Source: Streptomyces sp. NBC_01142
GTDB lineage: Bacteria > Actinomycetota > Actinomycetes > Streptomycetales > Streptomycetaceae
Direction of reading: 5' to 3'
DNA: 64,000 nucleotides
NCBI RefSeq assembly: GCF_026341125.1
Contig: NZ_JAPEOR010000002.1
Location: 3,465,001-3,529,000, forward strand
The first letter of the stretch is position 1, and every line of letters begins with the position of its first letter. Under the pieces are notes generated by a model, which was not told the DNA's origin, searched no databases, and was given only the letters and a program-made list of their open reading frames with translations. Below are positions 51,586-60,898 of this stretch, piece by piece. A program made the translations under genes and the position numbers.

Positions 51586-51770
51586 GTCCTGATCGCGAAG
51601 GGGCTGCCTCCTCACGGGCTGCGTCACACAGCCAAGACGCTCATGGAGGGTTCCGTGCCCCGCCGAAGCCGATGGACGAGCGGATGGGCCACCTGGACGG
51701 TTCGGTCCAGGCGCGCTGCACGCACATCACTCGGCAGATGCGCGAGGGCCTGATGGCGGATCTCGCAGGT
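51586..51770 (+). pseudogene. C-terminal remnant of a tyrosine integrase, frameshifted
   Basis: Two neighbouring frames together give the end of a phage-type tyrosine recombinase. The first (51586-51660) contains G-L-P-P-H-G-L-R-H-T-A-K-T-L-M, with the H-x-x-R catalytic box. The second (51663-51770) contains M-D-E-R-M-G-H-L-D-G-S-V and T-H-I-T-R-Q-M-R-E, corresponding to the G-H and Y regions. The catalytic tyrosine position reads Cys (A-R-C-T-H). Everything upstream is missing. It is clearly non-functional. Confidence 0.65.
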
Positions 51771-52163
51771 TCTCGACCAGCCGGCGGCGGCCCGGCCGGC
51801 CACTGGGTCGCCGGGGCGCCCATCCCCGACGGCGACGCCAACGCCGGTCTGGATCAACGGCACCCGGGCGATGAATCCGCGATCCTCGGTGGCTGTGCCC
51901 GACAGGGTGCTCGGCATACGCGGGTAGTGGTGCCGAACGGGCGGCGTCCGTCGGGGCGTGAAAGTGCCCTCGTGAGCCACTCGAGCGCGAAGAAGACAGT
52001 GAGCCCACAGAAAGGCAGGTCTGCCCACAGTCCGCCGTATCCGCGGTGACCGGAGCGCATGGCCGAAGTTGTCCGGAACGGACGCGCTCTCTCCATCGTG
52101 CGCCCTGCCGTGCCCGTCGCTGACCGTTCTATGATCGCTACTCCTTGCACGAGGGGGCGTGGC
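51771..52163. other. gene-free region upstream of the NERD-helicase remnant
   Basis: These 393 bases carry no supported gene. Open frames exist on both strands but without ribosome-binding sites or recognisable domains. They follow the integrase remnant and may be further decayed mobile DNA. Confidence 0.45.
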
Positions 52164-54075
52164 ATGACGGCTGGCGGATCGGCGTCGCGGCGGGCGCAGG
52201 AGGCACGGCGGCAGGAGCGGCTGCTGCGGGAGCAGTGGCAGGCGGCCCGGGAGCAGGCGCGCAGGTGGGAAGCCGCCAGCGAGGGGGAACGCCGCGTCGC
52301 TGCCCAGCTGTTGATCCTGACCGAGCGTGGGTGGCGGCTCCTGGTCGACCGCAGATGGCCGGGCACGCGAGCAGCCAACGTGGACATGCTGCTGATCGGC
52401 CCCGGCGGTGTATTCGTTCTCGATGTAAAGAACTGGCGCTCCGCACCGGAGACTTCGGACGGGAAGCTCCGAGCAGGAGGCGAGCCGCGCGACGAGCACG
52501 TGGCCAAACTCCTGGCCGTGACGAAGGCGGCCGAAGGCGCGGTGGCTTCGCTGGGGCTGTCCCCGGTGGCGGTCCAGCCCCTCATGGTCTTCGCGGGGCA
52601 GCGGGTCGACGCCGAGTCGGGCCGGGTCCGGCTCCTGGGGGAGCGCGAGGTCGGTCCCGCACTGCTGTCGGAGCGTCACAGGCTGCGGGCCGAATCCGTA
52701 CGGGCCATCGCCGACCACCTGGAACGGGTCTTCCCCGAGTACGAGGGATCGACCGTCACGCGGACGGTACCGCTACGGGCCCAGCCCCCAGAAGAGCCCA
52801 CCGATGGCCTGTTCGACATCGACGGCCTGCGAGAGGCGGCCCTGGAAGAGGCGCTGCGGGCCCCGATCGAGCAGTGGATGACCTTCCTCCACCCCGACCA
52901 GGTCGCACTGGTGCGCCGCAACTGGGCCGGCCCCGCCCGGATCAGCGGCCCGGCCGGCACCGGCAAGACGGTCGTCGGCCTGCACCGCGCGGCCTATCTC
53001 GCCCGGCGCACCAACGGCCGGATCCTGTACGTTCAGCCTCGCGTGGAAGCACATGGGGCGCGACAGCTGTCTGGCGGAGATCGACCCGGCACCGGGCTAC
53101 TGGCGCGAAGAGATCGCCCACGTCATCAAGGGCCGCGGCATCGCTTCCTTCGAGGAGTACGCCACGGTGCCCCGCCGACGCCGTCGCGCGAGCTTACGGC
53201 GTCCGCACCGGCAGGCCGTATGGGCTCTGTACGAGGCATACGAATCCATCCGCACCGAGCGCGGAGTGCACGACTTCAACGACGTGCTCTCCCTCGCACT
53301 GACAGAAGCGCGCCGCCGCACAGGCCCGCCTCGCTACGCGGCCGTGATCGTGGACGAGGTCCAGGATCTGACCCTCGTCGGAGTACGGCTTCTGCACGCC
53401 CTGGTCGGCGATGCCCCCAACGGACTGCTATTGGTCGGTGATGGCCAACAAGCCGTCTACCCCGGCGGATTCCGCCTGTCCGATGCCGGTATCGACGTCC
53501 GCGGGGATCGCGGACAAGTGCTGCGGACCAACTACCGCAACAGCAAGGAGATCCTTGACGCGGCGCTCGCGGTCGTCGCCGAGGACGCCTTCGAGGACAT
53601 CGACGGACTGCGCACGCCGGGCCGCCGAGATGTCGACATGACATACCACGACGGTCAAGTGATCCGTGTTTCGAAGTCGGCACTGGACGAGCACGACCAG
53701 GCACTCCTGGAGGCGCTGCACGGCCTGCCGCCCGGAGCTCGCGCCGACACTGCGGTGCTGTGCCCCTCCATGCGCGCCATCGGCCACTACCAGCGGCTCC
53801 TCGAACGGGCGGGCATCTCCGTATGCCAGCTGGAGCACTACGACGGACGGCCCGTCGACGCCGTGAAGCTCGGCAGCTACCGCCGGGCAAAGGGCCTGGA
53901 GTTCAAGCGCGTGTACCTGCCGGAGCACGATGCTGCCCTGTCCCAGAGTTCCGCGGCGGGCAACGAGGGACTGTCCGAGACGGCGCACGAACGCAACGAG
54001 CTGTCCCGCAGCCAGCTCTTCGTTGCGATGACGCGGGCTCGCGACGTGCTGTGGCTGGGCAGCGTGAACCGGTAA
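52164..54075 (+). pseudogene. NERD-nuclease/UvrD-like helicase gene broken by a deletion
   Basis: The 5' frame begins at ATG 52164 (GAGGGGG site) and encodes a basic helical start, a NERD nuclease domain (V-D-M-L-L-I-G-P-G-G-V-F-V-L-D-V-K-N-W) and helicase motif I (G-P-A-G-T-G-K-T). At 53031-53034 the frame breaks off. The next frame resumes at F-S-L-A-W-K-H-M-G and continues with motif II (V-I-V-D-E-V-Q-D-L), G-D-G-Q-Q-A-V-Y, Y-R-N-S-K-E, K-G-L-E-F-K and V-A-M-T-R-A-R to 54075. About 70 residues between motifs I and II are missing, so the deletion also shifted the frame. A rare TTA leucine codon lies at 53194. NERD-helicases occur in phage-defence settings. Confidence 0.8.
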
Positions 54076-54285
54076 CGAAGAGGGCTCCCCGTACGTGATC
54101 AGTCGGGGGTGCGATCGCGGACCGAGCCAGAGGCGGGTGCAGCCGTGGGACTCATGGTGGCCGTGCGTCTGGTCGGATGCCTCGTCCTGGCTTTACCAGG
54201 GGCGTCGAGTGGGTGATGCTGACCCGGCGTTGGAGGAATGATCGACACGGCGGGGCCGGTCGGTGCAGAGGGGGAGGCCGTGGTC

Positions 54286-57200
54286 GTGCGCGTAGTGCTG
54301 CTTGGACCGATTCATGTGTACGCCGATGATGGGACGCCGGTCGAGGTGGGTGGCGTCCGGCTGCGGATGCTCCTCGCCAGGCTCGCCCTCGAAGAGGGCA
54401 GGACCGTGTCCGTCGACTCGCTCATCGACGGCCTGTGGGGCGAGGAACCGCCCGCCGACGCGGCCAACGCGCTGCAGGCGCTGGTGTCCCGGCTGCGCAG
54501 GGTGCTGCGCGGGTCCGCGGCGGTGGAGTCCGCGTCCGGCGGCTACCGGCTCTCGGTACGGGCCGAGGACGTGGACGTTCACCGCTTCGAGGATCTGGCC
54601 GCCCGGGGCAGACGGGCACTCGCAGCCGGGCGGCCCGACGAGGCGGCCTCGCTGCTCGGAACGGCGCTCGGGCTGTGGCAGGGCGCGGCGCTCGCCGATG
54701 TCCTCGACGCCCCGTTCGCCGGGCCCGTCGCGACCCGGCTCGATGATCTGCGGACCGTGGCGGCCGAGGACCGCTGCGATGCCGAGCTGCGGCTCGGACG
54801 GTACGGAGAGGTGCTGGCCGACCTCGAAGCGGCCGGGGCTGAGCGGCCGTTGAGCGAGCGGGTCGCCGGGCTGCGGATTCGGGCGCTGTCCGCGGCCGGA
54901 CGGCAGTCCGACGCCCTCTCGGTGTACGAGGCGATACGCAAGCGGCTCGGCGACGAACTCGGCGTCGATCCGTCGGCCGAACTGCGGGAGATCCATCTGG
55001 TCCTGCTGCGAGGCGAGTTGGAGACGCCGGCCGAGCGGGCCGAGGCCGCCCCGAGCCGCCTCCCGGCCCGGCTGACCAGCTTCGTCGGCCGAGACAGTGA
55101 ACTGGACCGGCTCGCGGGGCAGTTGGACCACAGTCGGCTCGTCACCATCGTCGGCCCCGGCGGCTCGGGCAAGACCCGGCTCTCCCTCGAAGCGGCCACC
55201 CGGGACCGCGCCCACGCGCGCCGCCGGATCTGGTTCGTGCCGCTCGCCGGTGTGAGCGCACCGGACCAGCTGGCCGACGCGGTACTCGGCGCCCTCAGCT
55301 CCACCGACGGCCGCCTCTACGACGCCGGCCAGGGGCAGCGGACCACCCCGGTCGAGCGCATGGCCGGACTCTTCGGCAGCGGCGACGCCCTGCTCCTGCT
55401 CGACAACTGCGAGCACCTCGTCGAGGCGGCCGCGGAACTCACCGCCGAACTTCTCGAGCAGATACCGGAGTTGCGGATCCTCGCCACCAGCCGCGAGGCC
55501 CTCGCCATCACCGGCGAGGCCCTGTGCCACCTCGGCCCCCTCGACATACCGATGGGATCACCGGAGCCTGCCGAGGCCGCGCAGTCGCCCGCCGTCCGCC
55601 TCTTCGTCGACCGGGCCGCCGGAGTCCGGCCGGACTTCACGCTCGACGACTCGACCCTCGACGCCGTGGTCGAGGTCTGCCGACGGCTCGACGGGATGCC
55701 GCTCGCCCTCGAACTGGCCGCGGCGAAGCTCCGCTCGATGAGCGTCGAGCAGATCGCACGCCGCCTCGACGACCGCTTCCGCCTCCTCGCCTCGGGCAGC
55801 CGCACGGCCCTGCCCCGCCAGCGCACCCTGCTCGCCCTGGTTGACTGGAGCTGGGACCTGCTCGACGAACCCGAGCGGATCCTCGCCCGCAGACTGTCGG
55901 TGTTCCCGGGCGGCGCGACCGTCCCCGCGCTCGAAGCGGTCTGCGCGGACCCGTCGCTGCCGGCCGCCGACATCCCGTACGTCCTGGACGCCCTGGTCGA
56001 GAAATCACTGGTCCACACCGTCGACGAAGGGGTGGGCGAGCCGCGCTACCGGATGCTTGAGACGGTACGTGCGTACGCGGCGAGGCAGCTCGCCGACGCC
56101 GAGTCCGGGGACGCCGTCACCAAGCGCTATGCCGCGTACTTCCTGGCCCTCGCGGAAGAACACGAACCCCGCCTTCGTACCGGCGAACAGCTGCGCGCGA
56201 TCGAGGTCTTCGACGCCGAACACGACAACCTCGTCCTCGCGCTGCGCTCGGTCGTCGACGCCCGGGACGGGAACCTGGCCGCGCGCTTCGCCGGGGCGAT
56301 GTTCTGGTACTGGGGGATCAGGGGGATGAGTACCCGGCTCGACACATATCTGGAGGAGGCAGCCGGGCCCGGCGGGCCGGATTCCGTACAGGCGCGAGAT
56401 TCCGTACGGGCAGCGGGCAGCGAACGTCCGGCCGCCGAGGGTGAATCGGCGACGGCGCGTGAGTTCCACCCGGCCGTACTGCTCCTGCGGATGTCCCAAG
56501 CCTCCTTCCCCGCACGCGTATCAGGACCGGGCGGAACCGCGGACCAGGACCCCCTCGACTCGCCCGACCCCTGGGTCCGGGCCAGCGCCCACCTGGCACG
56601 GGACTTCGCGCTCACCGAACAGGGCGACCTGGTCACCGGCGCCGAGTCCCGGATCGAGGCCCTGCGCGGCTTTGAGGAGGTGGGCGACCGCTGGGGGCTC
56701 GTGATGAGCCTGCTCCCGATCGGCCGCGACCACTCCCTGCGCGGCGAGTACCCCCAGGCCATCGCCACCTTCGAACGGACCGTGGCACTCAGCTCCGAAC
56801 TCGGCACCGAGGACTACCTCTACCTCAGCAAGGCCAGACTCGCCCGCGAACGCCGGCGCAGCGGCGACCTGGAAGGCGCCTTCCGCGATCTGCACGCCGC
56901 ACACCGGCAGGCCCGCGAGCGCGGACAGCTGCGCCTGGAGGCCAACATCCTCGTGGGCCTGGCCAATGTGCACCGCAGGGCCGGTGACCTGGCGCAGTCC
57001 GACGCGACCCTCGACCGTCTCGAGGCGCTGAGCGCCCGGCGCCCCTCCCTCAGAGAACTGGCCCGCGACCTGATCGTCAGCACCCGCATCGAGAACCGTC
57101 TCGCTGAGGGTGATGCCGTGCAGGCCAGGGCCCTGCTGCCGGAGGCGGCGGGCGCCCTGCTCGGCCAGGGCGCGGGCGCCGCGCTCGCCTGGGTGGCCGA

Positions 57201-57450
57201 ATTGCTGGGCGGGCTAGGGACATTGGAGGGCGCTCCCGAAGAGGGCGCCAGGTCGCTCGGCATGAGCCAGGTGATGCGCGGCGCCTTCGACTGGGGCGAG
57301 CCGGAGCGGTGCGAGCTGGTCGACCGCATCGTGACGACACTGGGCGAGGAGGGCTTCAAGCAGGCGTACGAGGAGGGGGCTGCGTACTCCCGTGAGGACG
57401 CGCTGCGGTGGCTGGAGGCAGAGACCTTGCGGGCAGTGCAGCGGATCTGA
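54286..57450 (+). CDS. AfsR/SARP-like regulator: BTAD, NTPase and TPR domains
   Basis: A 1054-residue regulator. An OmpR-type winged helix (residues 1-90) and a BTAD domain (about 95-245) make the SARP part. The NB-ARC-like ATPase has Walker A G-P-G-G-S-G-K-T at 290-297 and L-L-L-L-D-N-C-E-H as Walker B. The C-terminal third is TPR-like helices. GTG 54286 gives the usual V-R-V-V-L-L-G-P-I start; an ATG at 54238 with an almost adjoining GGAGGA and a GTG at 54280 are alternatives. Such proteins activate secondary-metabolism or transport genes. It is convergent with a DrrAB-type exporter. Confidence 0.92.
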   Translation: MRVVLLGPIHVYADDGTPVEVGGVRLRMLLARLALEEGRTVSVDSLIDGLWGEEPPADAANALQALVSRLRRVLRGSAAVESASGGYRLSVRAEDVDVHRFEDLAARGRRALAAGRPDEAASLLGTALGLWQGAALADVLDAPFAGPVATRLDDLRTVAAEDRCDAELRLGRYGEVLADLEAAGAERPLSERVAGLRIRALSAAGRQSDALSVYEAIRKRLGDELGVDPSAELREIHLVLLRGELETPAERAEAAPSRLPARLTSFVGRDSELDRLAGQLDHSRLVTIVGPGGSGKTRLSLEAATRDRAHARRRIWFVPLAGVSAPDQLADAVLGALSSTDGRLYDAGQGQRTTPVERMAGLFGSGDALLLLDNCEHLVEAAAELTAELLEQIPELRILATSREALAITGEALCHLGPLDIPMGSPEPAEAAQSPAVRLFVDRAAGVRPDFTLDDSTLDAVVEVCRRLDGMPLALELAAAKLRSMSVEQIARRLDDRFRLLASGSRTALPRQRTLLALVDWSWDLLDEPERILARRLSVFPGGATVPALEAVCADPSLPAADIPYVLDALVEKSLVHTVDEGVGEPRYRMLETVRAYAARQLADAESGDAVTKRYAAYFLALAEEHEPRLRTGEQLRAIEVFDAEHDNLVLALRSVVDARDGNLAARFAGAMFWYWGIRGMSTRLDTYLEEAAGPGGPDSVQARDSVRAAGSERPAAEGESATAREFHPAVLLLRMSQASFPARVSGPGGTADQDPLDSPDPWVRASAHLARDFALTEQGDLVTGAESRIEALRGFEEVGDRWGLVMSLLPIGRDHSLRGEYPQAIATFERTVALSSELGTEDYLYLSKARLARERRRSGDLEGAFRDLHAAHRQARERGQLRLEANILVGLANVHRRAGDLAQSDATLDRLEALSARRPSLRELARDLIVSTRIENRLAEGDAVQARALLPEAAGALLGQGAGAALAWVAELLGGLGTLEGAPEEGARSLGMSQVMRGAFDWGEPERCELVDRIVTTLGEEGFKQAYEEGAAYSREDALRWLEAETLRAVQRI

Positions 57451-57476
57451 CGAGGCGCGCGCGGTCATGCGGACAG

Positions 57477-57515
57477 CCGGGCGGGGTCCGCACTGTGGGT
57501 GCGGACCCCGCCCGG
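57477..57515. terminator. strong bidirectional terminator between the regulator and the ABC operon
   Basis: A perfect 16-bp GC-rich stem (57477-57492 with 57500-57515) and a 7-base loop lie between convergent genes. Confidence 0.85.
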
Positions 57516-57535
57516 CCGGGCTTGTCACCGGAGGA

Positions 57536-58351
57536 TCATTCGGCGTTCTTGCGGTAGGCGCGCATGGCCAGCGGGAAGAAGACCACGATGACGCCGGCCA
57601 TCCAGGCGAAGGTGCCGACGAGCGAGTCGGCGACCGGGCCGCCGTTGAGCAGGCCGCGGACCGCGTCGGCCACCAGGGAGACGGGGTTGACGTCGGACCA
57701 GGCCTGGAGCCAGTCGGCCATCTTGTCGGTGGGGACGAACACGTTGCTGGCGAAGGTGAGCGGCAGGATCAGGATGGTCATCAGGCCCTGTACGGAGGCG
57801 GGGTTCTTGATCAGCATGCCGAGATACACCGAGATCCAGGAGAAGCTGAGAGCGAAGCCGACGAGCAGGGCGAGAGCGGCCAGTGTGGCGACCGGGCCGG
57901 TCTCGACGCGGTAGCCCATGACCAGGGCGAGGACGACCAGGGTGCCCAGGCAGACGACATAGCGGACGATGTCGGCAAGGACGGCGCCGATCAGGGGGCT
58001 GGAGCGGGCGATCGGCATGCTCCGGAACCGGTCGAAGATCCCGGTACTGGCGTCCGCGCAGAGCGAGGCGCCGATGCCGACGCTGGCCTGGAAGACGGCC
58101 ATGACCATGACGCCGGGGGTGACGAGCTGTAGGTAGCGGTCGGTGTCGCCGCCGGACATGGCGTCCCCGAAGAGATAGATGAACATCAGCAGGCTGATGA
58201 TCGGGGTGAGGATCACATCGACCAGCTGGATCGGCGACTTCATGAACCGGGTGACGCCGCGGCCGGCGAGGGCGAGGCTGTGCTGGGCGGTCTGCGCGAG
58301 GCCGATACGGCTGGGGAGCTCGGCGTGGGCGCTGAGGGGCTGGGTGCTCAT
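57536..58351 (-). CDS. ABC-2 type permease, DrrB-like
   Basis: A 271-residue ABC-2 permease with six membrane helices. The DrrB/NodJ signature region is M-P-I-A-R-S-S-P-L-I-G, and the conserved N-P-V-S-L-V-A-D-A-V-R lies near the end. With the ATPase 48 bases upstream it forms an exporter of the daunorubicin-resistance type, usually exporting drugs or lipids. The ATG at 58351 has a GAGAGGA site. Confidence 0.95.
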   Translation of the reverse strand: MSTQPLSAHAELPSRIGLAQTAQHSLALAGRGVTRFMKSPIQLVDVILTPIISLLMFIYLFGDAMSGGDTDRYLQLVTPGVMVMAVFQASVGIGASLCADASTGIFDRFRSMPIARSSPLIGAVLADIVRYVVCLGTLVVLALVMGYRVETGPVATLAALALLVGFALSFSWISVYLGMLIKNPASVQGLMTILILPLTFASNVFVPTDKMADWLQAWSDVNPVSLVADAVRGLLNGGPVADSLVGTFAWMAGVIVVFFPLAMRAYRKNAE

Positions 58352-58399
58352 GACGGGGTCCTCTCGGGAAAGTCTGCGCGGAACGGGGGAGCCGGGGGC

Positions 58400-59359
58400 T
58401 CAGACGGCGACGGGCTGTTCGTCGGTGACGGCGGGCGCGTGTCCGGTCAGGGCGAGGAAGACCTCGTCGAGGCTGGGCAGGCGCAGGCCGAGCTCGTCGG
58501 CGGTGATGCCGGCGCCGTCCAGGCGGCGGGCGACCGCGGCGACGAGCAGCGGGTCGTCGGCCGGGACGGTCAGCACGCCGGAGTCCTGCGCGGGGGAGTG
58601 GCCGGACAACTCGGCGAGCAGCTGCTCGACCTGCGGCACATCGGCGGCCATGGCGGGCCGGACCTGGAGGATCTGGCCGCCGACGCGGCGCTTGAGCTCG
58701 CCGGGCCGGCCTTCGGCGACCTTGCGGCCCTTGTCGAAGACGGTGATGGAGTCGGCGAGCTGGTCGGCCTCTTCGAGGTACTGCGTGGTCAGCAGCACCG
58801 TGGAGCCGTCCGCGACCAACTGCCGTACGACATCCCAGACTTCCTGCCGGGCGTGCGGGTCCAGGCCGGTGGTGGGCTCGTCCAGGTAGAGCACCTGCGG
58901 CCGGCCGACCAAGGAGGCGGCCAGGTCCAGGCGCCGCCGCATACCGCCGGAGAAGGTGGCGATCGGCTTGCGGGCCGCCTCGGTGAGGGAGAAGTTCTCC
59001 AGGAGCTCGGCGGCCCGCGCCTTCGCATCGCGCCGGGACAGGCCGAGCAGCCGCCCGATGAGCACCAGGTTCTCGGCGCCGGACAGGGTCTCGTCCACGG
59101 AGGCGTACTGACCGGTCAGCCCGATCAACTGCCGGACCTTGACCGGGTCCTTGACGATGTCGTGGCCGCCGATGCTGGCGTGCCCGGCGTCGGGGCGCAT
59201 CAGCGTGGCCAGGATGCGCACGGTGGTGGTCTTCCCGGCGCCGTTGGGGCCCAGGACGCCGACGACCTTGCCGGCCGGGACCTCCAGGTCGACGCCGTCC
59301 AGGGCGGTGAAGTCGCCGTACTTCTTGACCAGTCCCTCGGCCCGGATTGCGTACGCCAT
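58400..59359 (-). CDS. ABC transporter ATP-binding protein, DrrA-like
   Basis: A 319-residue ATPase. Walker A is G-P-N-G-A-G-K-T-T-T at about 38-47, the signature F-S-G-G-M-R-R-R-L, Walker B V-L-Y-L-D-E-P and the switch histidine region T-Q-Y-L-E-E-A-D. Gln replaces the usual switch His, as in several DrrA proteins. The C-terminal DrrA-type domain (DUF4162-like) is present. The ATG at 59359 has a GAGGAG site. It is the first gene of the exporter operon. Confidence 0.95.
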   Translation of the reverse strand: MAYAIRAEGLVKKYGDFTALDGVDLEVPAGKVVGVLGPNGAGKTTTVRILATLMRPDAGHASIGGHDIVKDPVKVRQLIGLTGQYASVDETLSGAENLVLIGRLLGLSRRDAKARAAELLENFSLTEAARKPIATFSGGMRRRLDLAASLVGRPQVLYLDEPTTGLDPHARQEVWDVVRQLVADGSTVLLTTQYLEEADQLADSITVFDKGRKVAEGRPGELKRRVGGQILQVRPAMAADVPQVEQLLAELSGHSPAQDSGVLTVPADDPLLVAAVARRLDGAGITADELGLRLPSLDEVFLALTGHAPAVTDEQPVAV

Positions 59360-59929
59360 GTTCAACAACTCCTCGTCAGGTCCTCGTCGTTCTCGATGAC
59401 CATGACGATGCCGGGGCCCGCTGACAGTCCGCGGACAGCACGCTGACAGCGGTCGCCGACAGCTGTCAGGCGGCATCAGAGGCTTGCGCGAACGGGCGCC
59501 CGGCACACGCTCCCCGAGGAACGTGTGCCGGGCCGAATGAGCCGGTGGTTGACCAAGGGGAGGTGTTGCGTCTCGATGTGTGTGCGGCAGCGGGGGCTAC
59601 TTCATTCCGGAGATTCTGAACAACACATGTGCGGTCTCGCCGTCGATCCGCCGGGACAGCTGACGCAGCGCGGTTACGACGCAAGTCGGCAGCCCTGTCT
59701 CGGAGGAGCCCATCCAGCGCCGGGCGGTGAGGAAGGTCCGCGTCGTACCCCCAATCCGACGAGGGGCCGCGCTCCGGTCGGTCAAGGACCGCACCGCAAC
59801 CCAGTTCACGTACTGGCCGCACCTGCCGACCGCGATGCAGGCCGCCCACGACGAGCGGGCTCTGGACACCGCGGCGGCGAGGCCGCCCACCCCATGACCC
59901 CAACACCTCGCAAGGAGGAGGTGAGCACC
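59360..59929. other. region upstream of drrAB without a supported gene
   Basis: These 570 bases contain the exporter promoter. A direct or inverted set of CTGACAG motifs at 59421-59468 (GCTGACAG, GCTGACAGC and GCTGTCAG) may be regulatory. Frames beyond 59500 lack start signals and family resemblance. Confidence 0.45.
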
Positions 59930-60007
59930 ATGACCACCCTCATCGCGGCCGTGGCTACGTCCATGAGAACGGACAGCAGATGTTCACGACTTCGGGAGGC
60001 GCCATGA
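59930..60007 (+). CDS. 25-residue small ORF with strong ribosome-binding site
   Basis: ATG 59930 follows an AAGGAGGAGG site at near-ideal spacing and encodes a 25-residue basic peptide ending in S-M-R-T-D-S-R-C-S-R-L-R-E-A-P. Its 3' half coincides with the left 42-bp inverted repeat. A closely related peptide (S-M-R-T-D-S-R-C-S-P-L-R-E-A-P) is encoded on the opposite strand by the right repeat. It could be a leader peptide or a by-product of the repeat; no function is known. Confidence 0.4.
   Translation: MTTLIAAVATSMRTDSRCSRLREAP
59959..60000 (+). repeat. left copy of a 42-bp inverted repeat
   Basis: Matches the reverse complement of 60559-60600 at 41 of 42 positions (single G/C difference). 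The pair bounds a unit of about 640 bp with one gene inside. Confidence 0.85.
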
Positions 60008-60031
60008 GTCGAACAGGCGGCCTGGACGTGG

Positions 60032-60427
60032 TCAGTGGTCGCCCGTGTGCGGGCGCACGGGGCGTGGCAGTGGCTGACGCCAGTCGCCCAGGGTCGTGAG
60101 GAGAAACTGGCGGGCGAGAGAACGTATTTCGTCCCACTCCGGATCTGTGGCCAGTGCGTTGGCCCAGAGGCCGACGCGGCAGGCGGCATCGATCTCGCCG
60201 AGGCGACGGCCGATGGCCTGAAGATCGCGCAGATTCCTGGGTTCGAAGGCTCCGCGCTCCGCGAGTCCTTCGGAGATGCGGCAGAGGAGCTCCACCTCTT
60301 CAACGACGGGCTCCGTCTCCAGCTCACGCTCGCCCAGCCAGGCAAGCTGATCCTGGGTGTCGGCTGCGAGGAGGGCCATAAATCGCAGCGTCCAGGTGCG
60401 CAGGTGCGCGTCGCCGAGATGGTTCAT
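60032..60427 (-). CDS. small helical protein within the inverted-repeat unit
   Basis: A 131-residue soluble, mainly helical acidic protein: W-T-L-R-F-M-A-L-L-A-A-D-T-Q-D-Q-L-A-W-L near the start, V-E-E-V-E-L-L-C-R-I-S-E-G-L-A-E-R-G in the middle and F-L-L-T-T-L-G-D-W-R-Q-P-L-P-R at the end. Its composition and codon use look like a real gene. I do not recognise a family, though it has the look of a lineage-specific streptomycete protein. The ATG at 60427 has no strong ribosome-binding site. It is not a transposase. Confidence 0.6.
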   Translation of the reverse strand: MNHLGDAHLRTWTLRFMALLAADTQDQLAWLGERELETEPVVEEVELLCRISEGLAERGAFEPRNLRDLQAIGRRLGEIDAACRVGLWANALATDPEWDEIRSLARQFLLTTLGDWRQPLPRPVRPHTGDH

Positions 60428-60558
60428 ACATGCAGGATCGCACCTAGCTCCCGCCGGACCGTGTTCGATGGCACGGATGGGAGGAAATGGCCGCGCGGCG
60501 CCCGCGGAGGTTGAAGCGCGAGTGCTGCTGCCGCAATCGAACAGTGCCAGACAGCGGT

Positions 60559-60600
60559 GCCTCCCGAAGTGGTGAACATCTGCTGTCCGTTCTCATGGAC
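60559..60600 (-). repeat. right copy of the 42-bp inverted repeat
   Basis: Reverse-complement copy of 59959-60000, 41 of 42 identical. On the minus strand it lies within an open frame that would run to 60444 and end 17 bases before the 131-residue gene. Confidence 0.85.
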
Positions 60601-60606
60601 ATAACC

Positions 60607-60769
60607 AGCCGCAGCACCATCACGGGTACCTGATCGGCGACTGGCAGGCCATGGAAGCCGACTGTCTCTGCCGCTGTCAGCTGCAGCACCATTACGGCAT
60701 GAGCAGACAGCGGGTAGTGGCGACCGCCCGTGCTGTTTCTGCGGCTATCGGCCGCAGCCCCATCACGGA
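60607..60769 (-). repeat. three copies of a short motif at 71-72 bp spacing
   Basis: CAGCACCATCACGG at 60612, CAGCACCATTACGG at 60684 and CAGCCCCATCACGG at 60755 recur at 72- and 71-bp intervals. On the minus strand each begins CCGT(G/A)ATGG and is followed by CTGC(G/A)GC. The second and third copies also share their next 20 or so bases, and the first runs into the 42-bp repeat. Confidence 0.6.
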
Positions 60770-60898
60770 CCCGTTGTCGTGGTACTCAGTCCGTCGTTTG
60801 ACTTGGGGTCGGCGGTGGCGCCTTTTCAGCGTGGCGCGCGTGGACTCGCGGTCCTAGAGTTTCCTTGATCCACTCCCCAGGGCACTCAGAAAAACGAA

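Noticed and set aside
51579..52049. 156-codon plus-strand frame read as a single intact gene
   Set aside because: Only its first third resembles integrase and needs a frameshift to join the catalytic H-x-x-R part; the rest has shadow composition.
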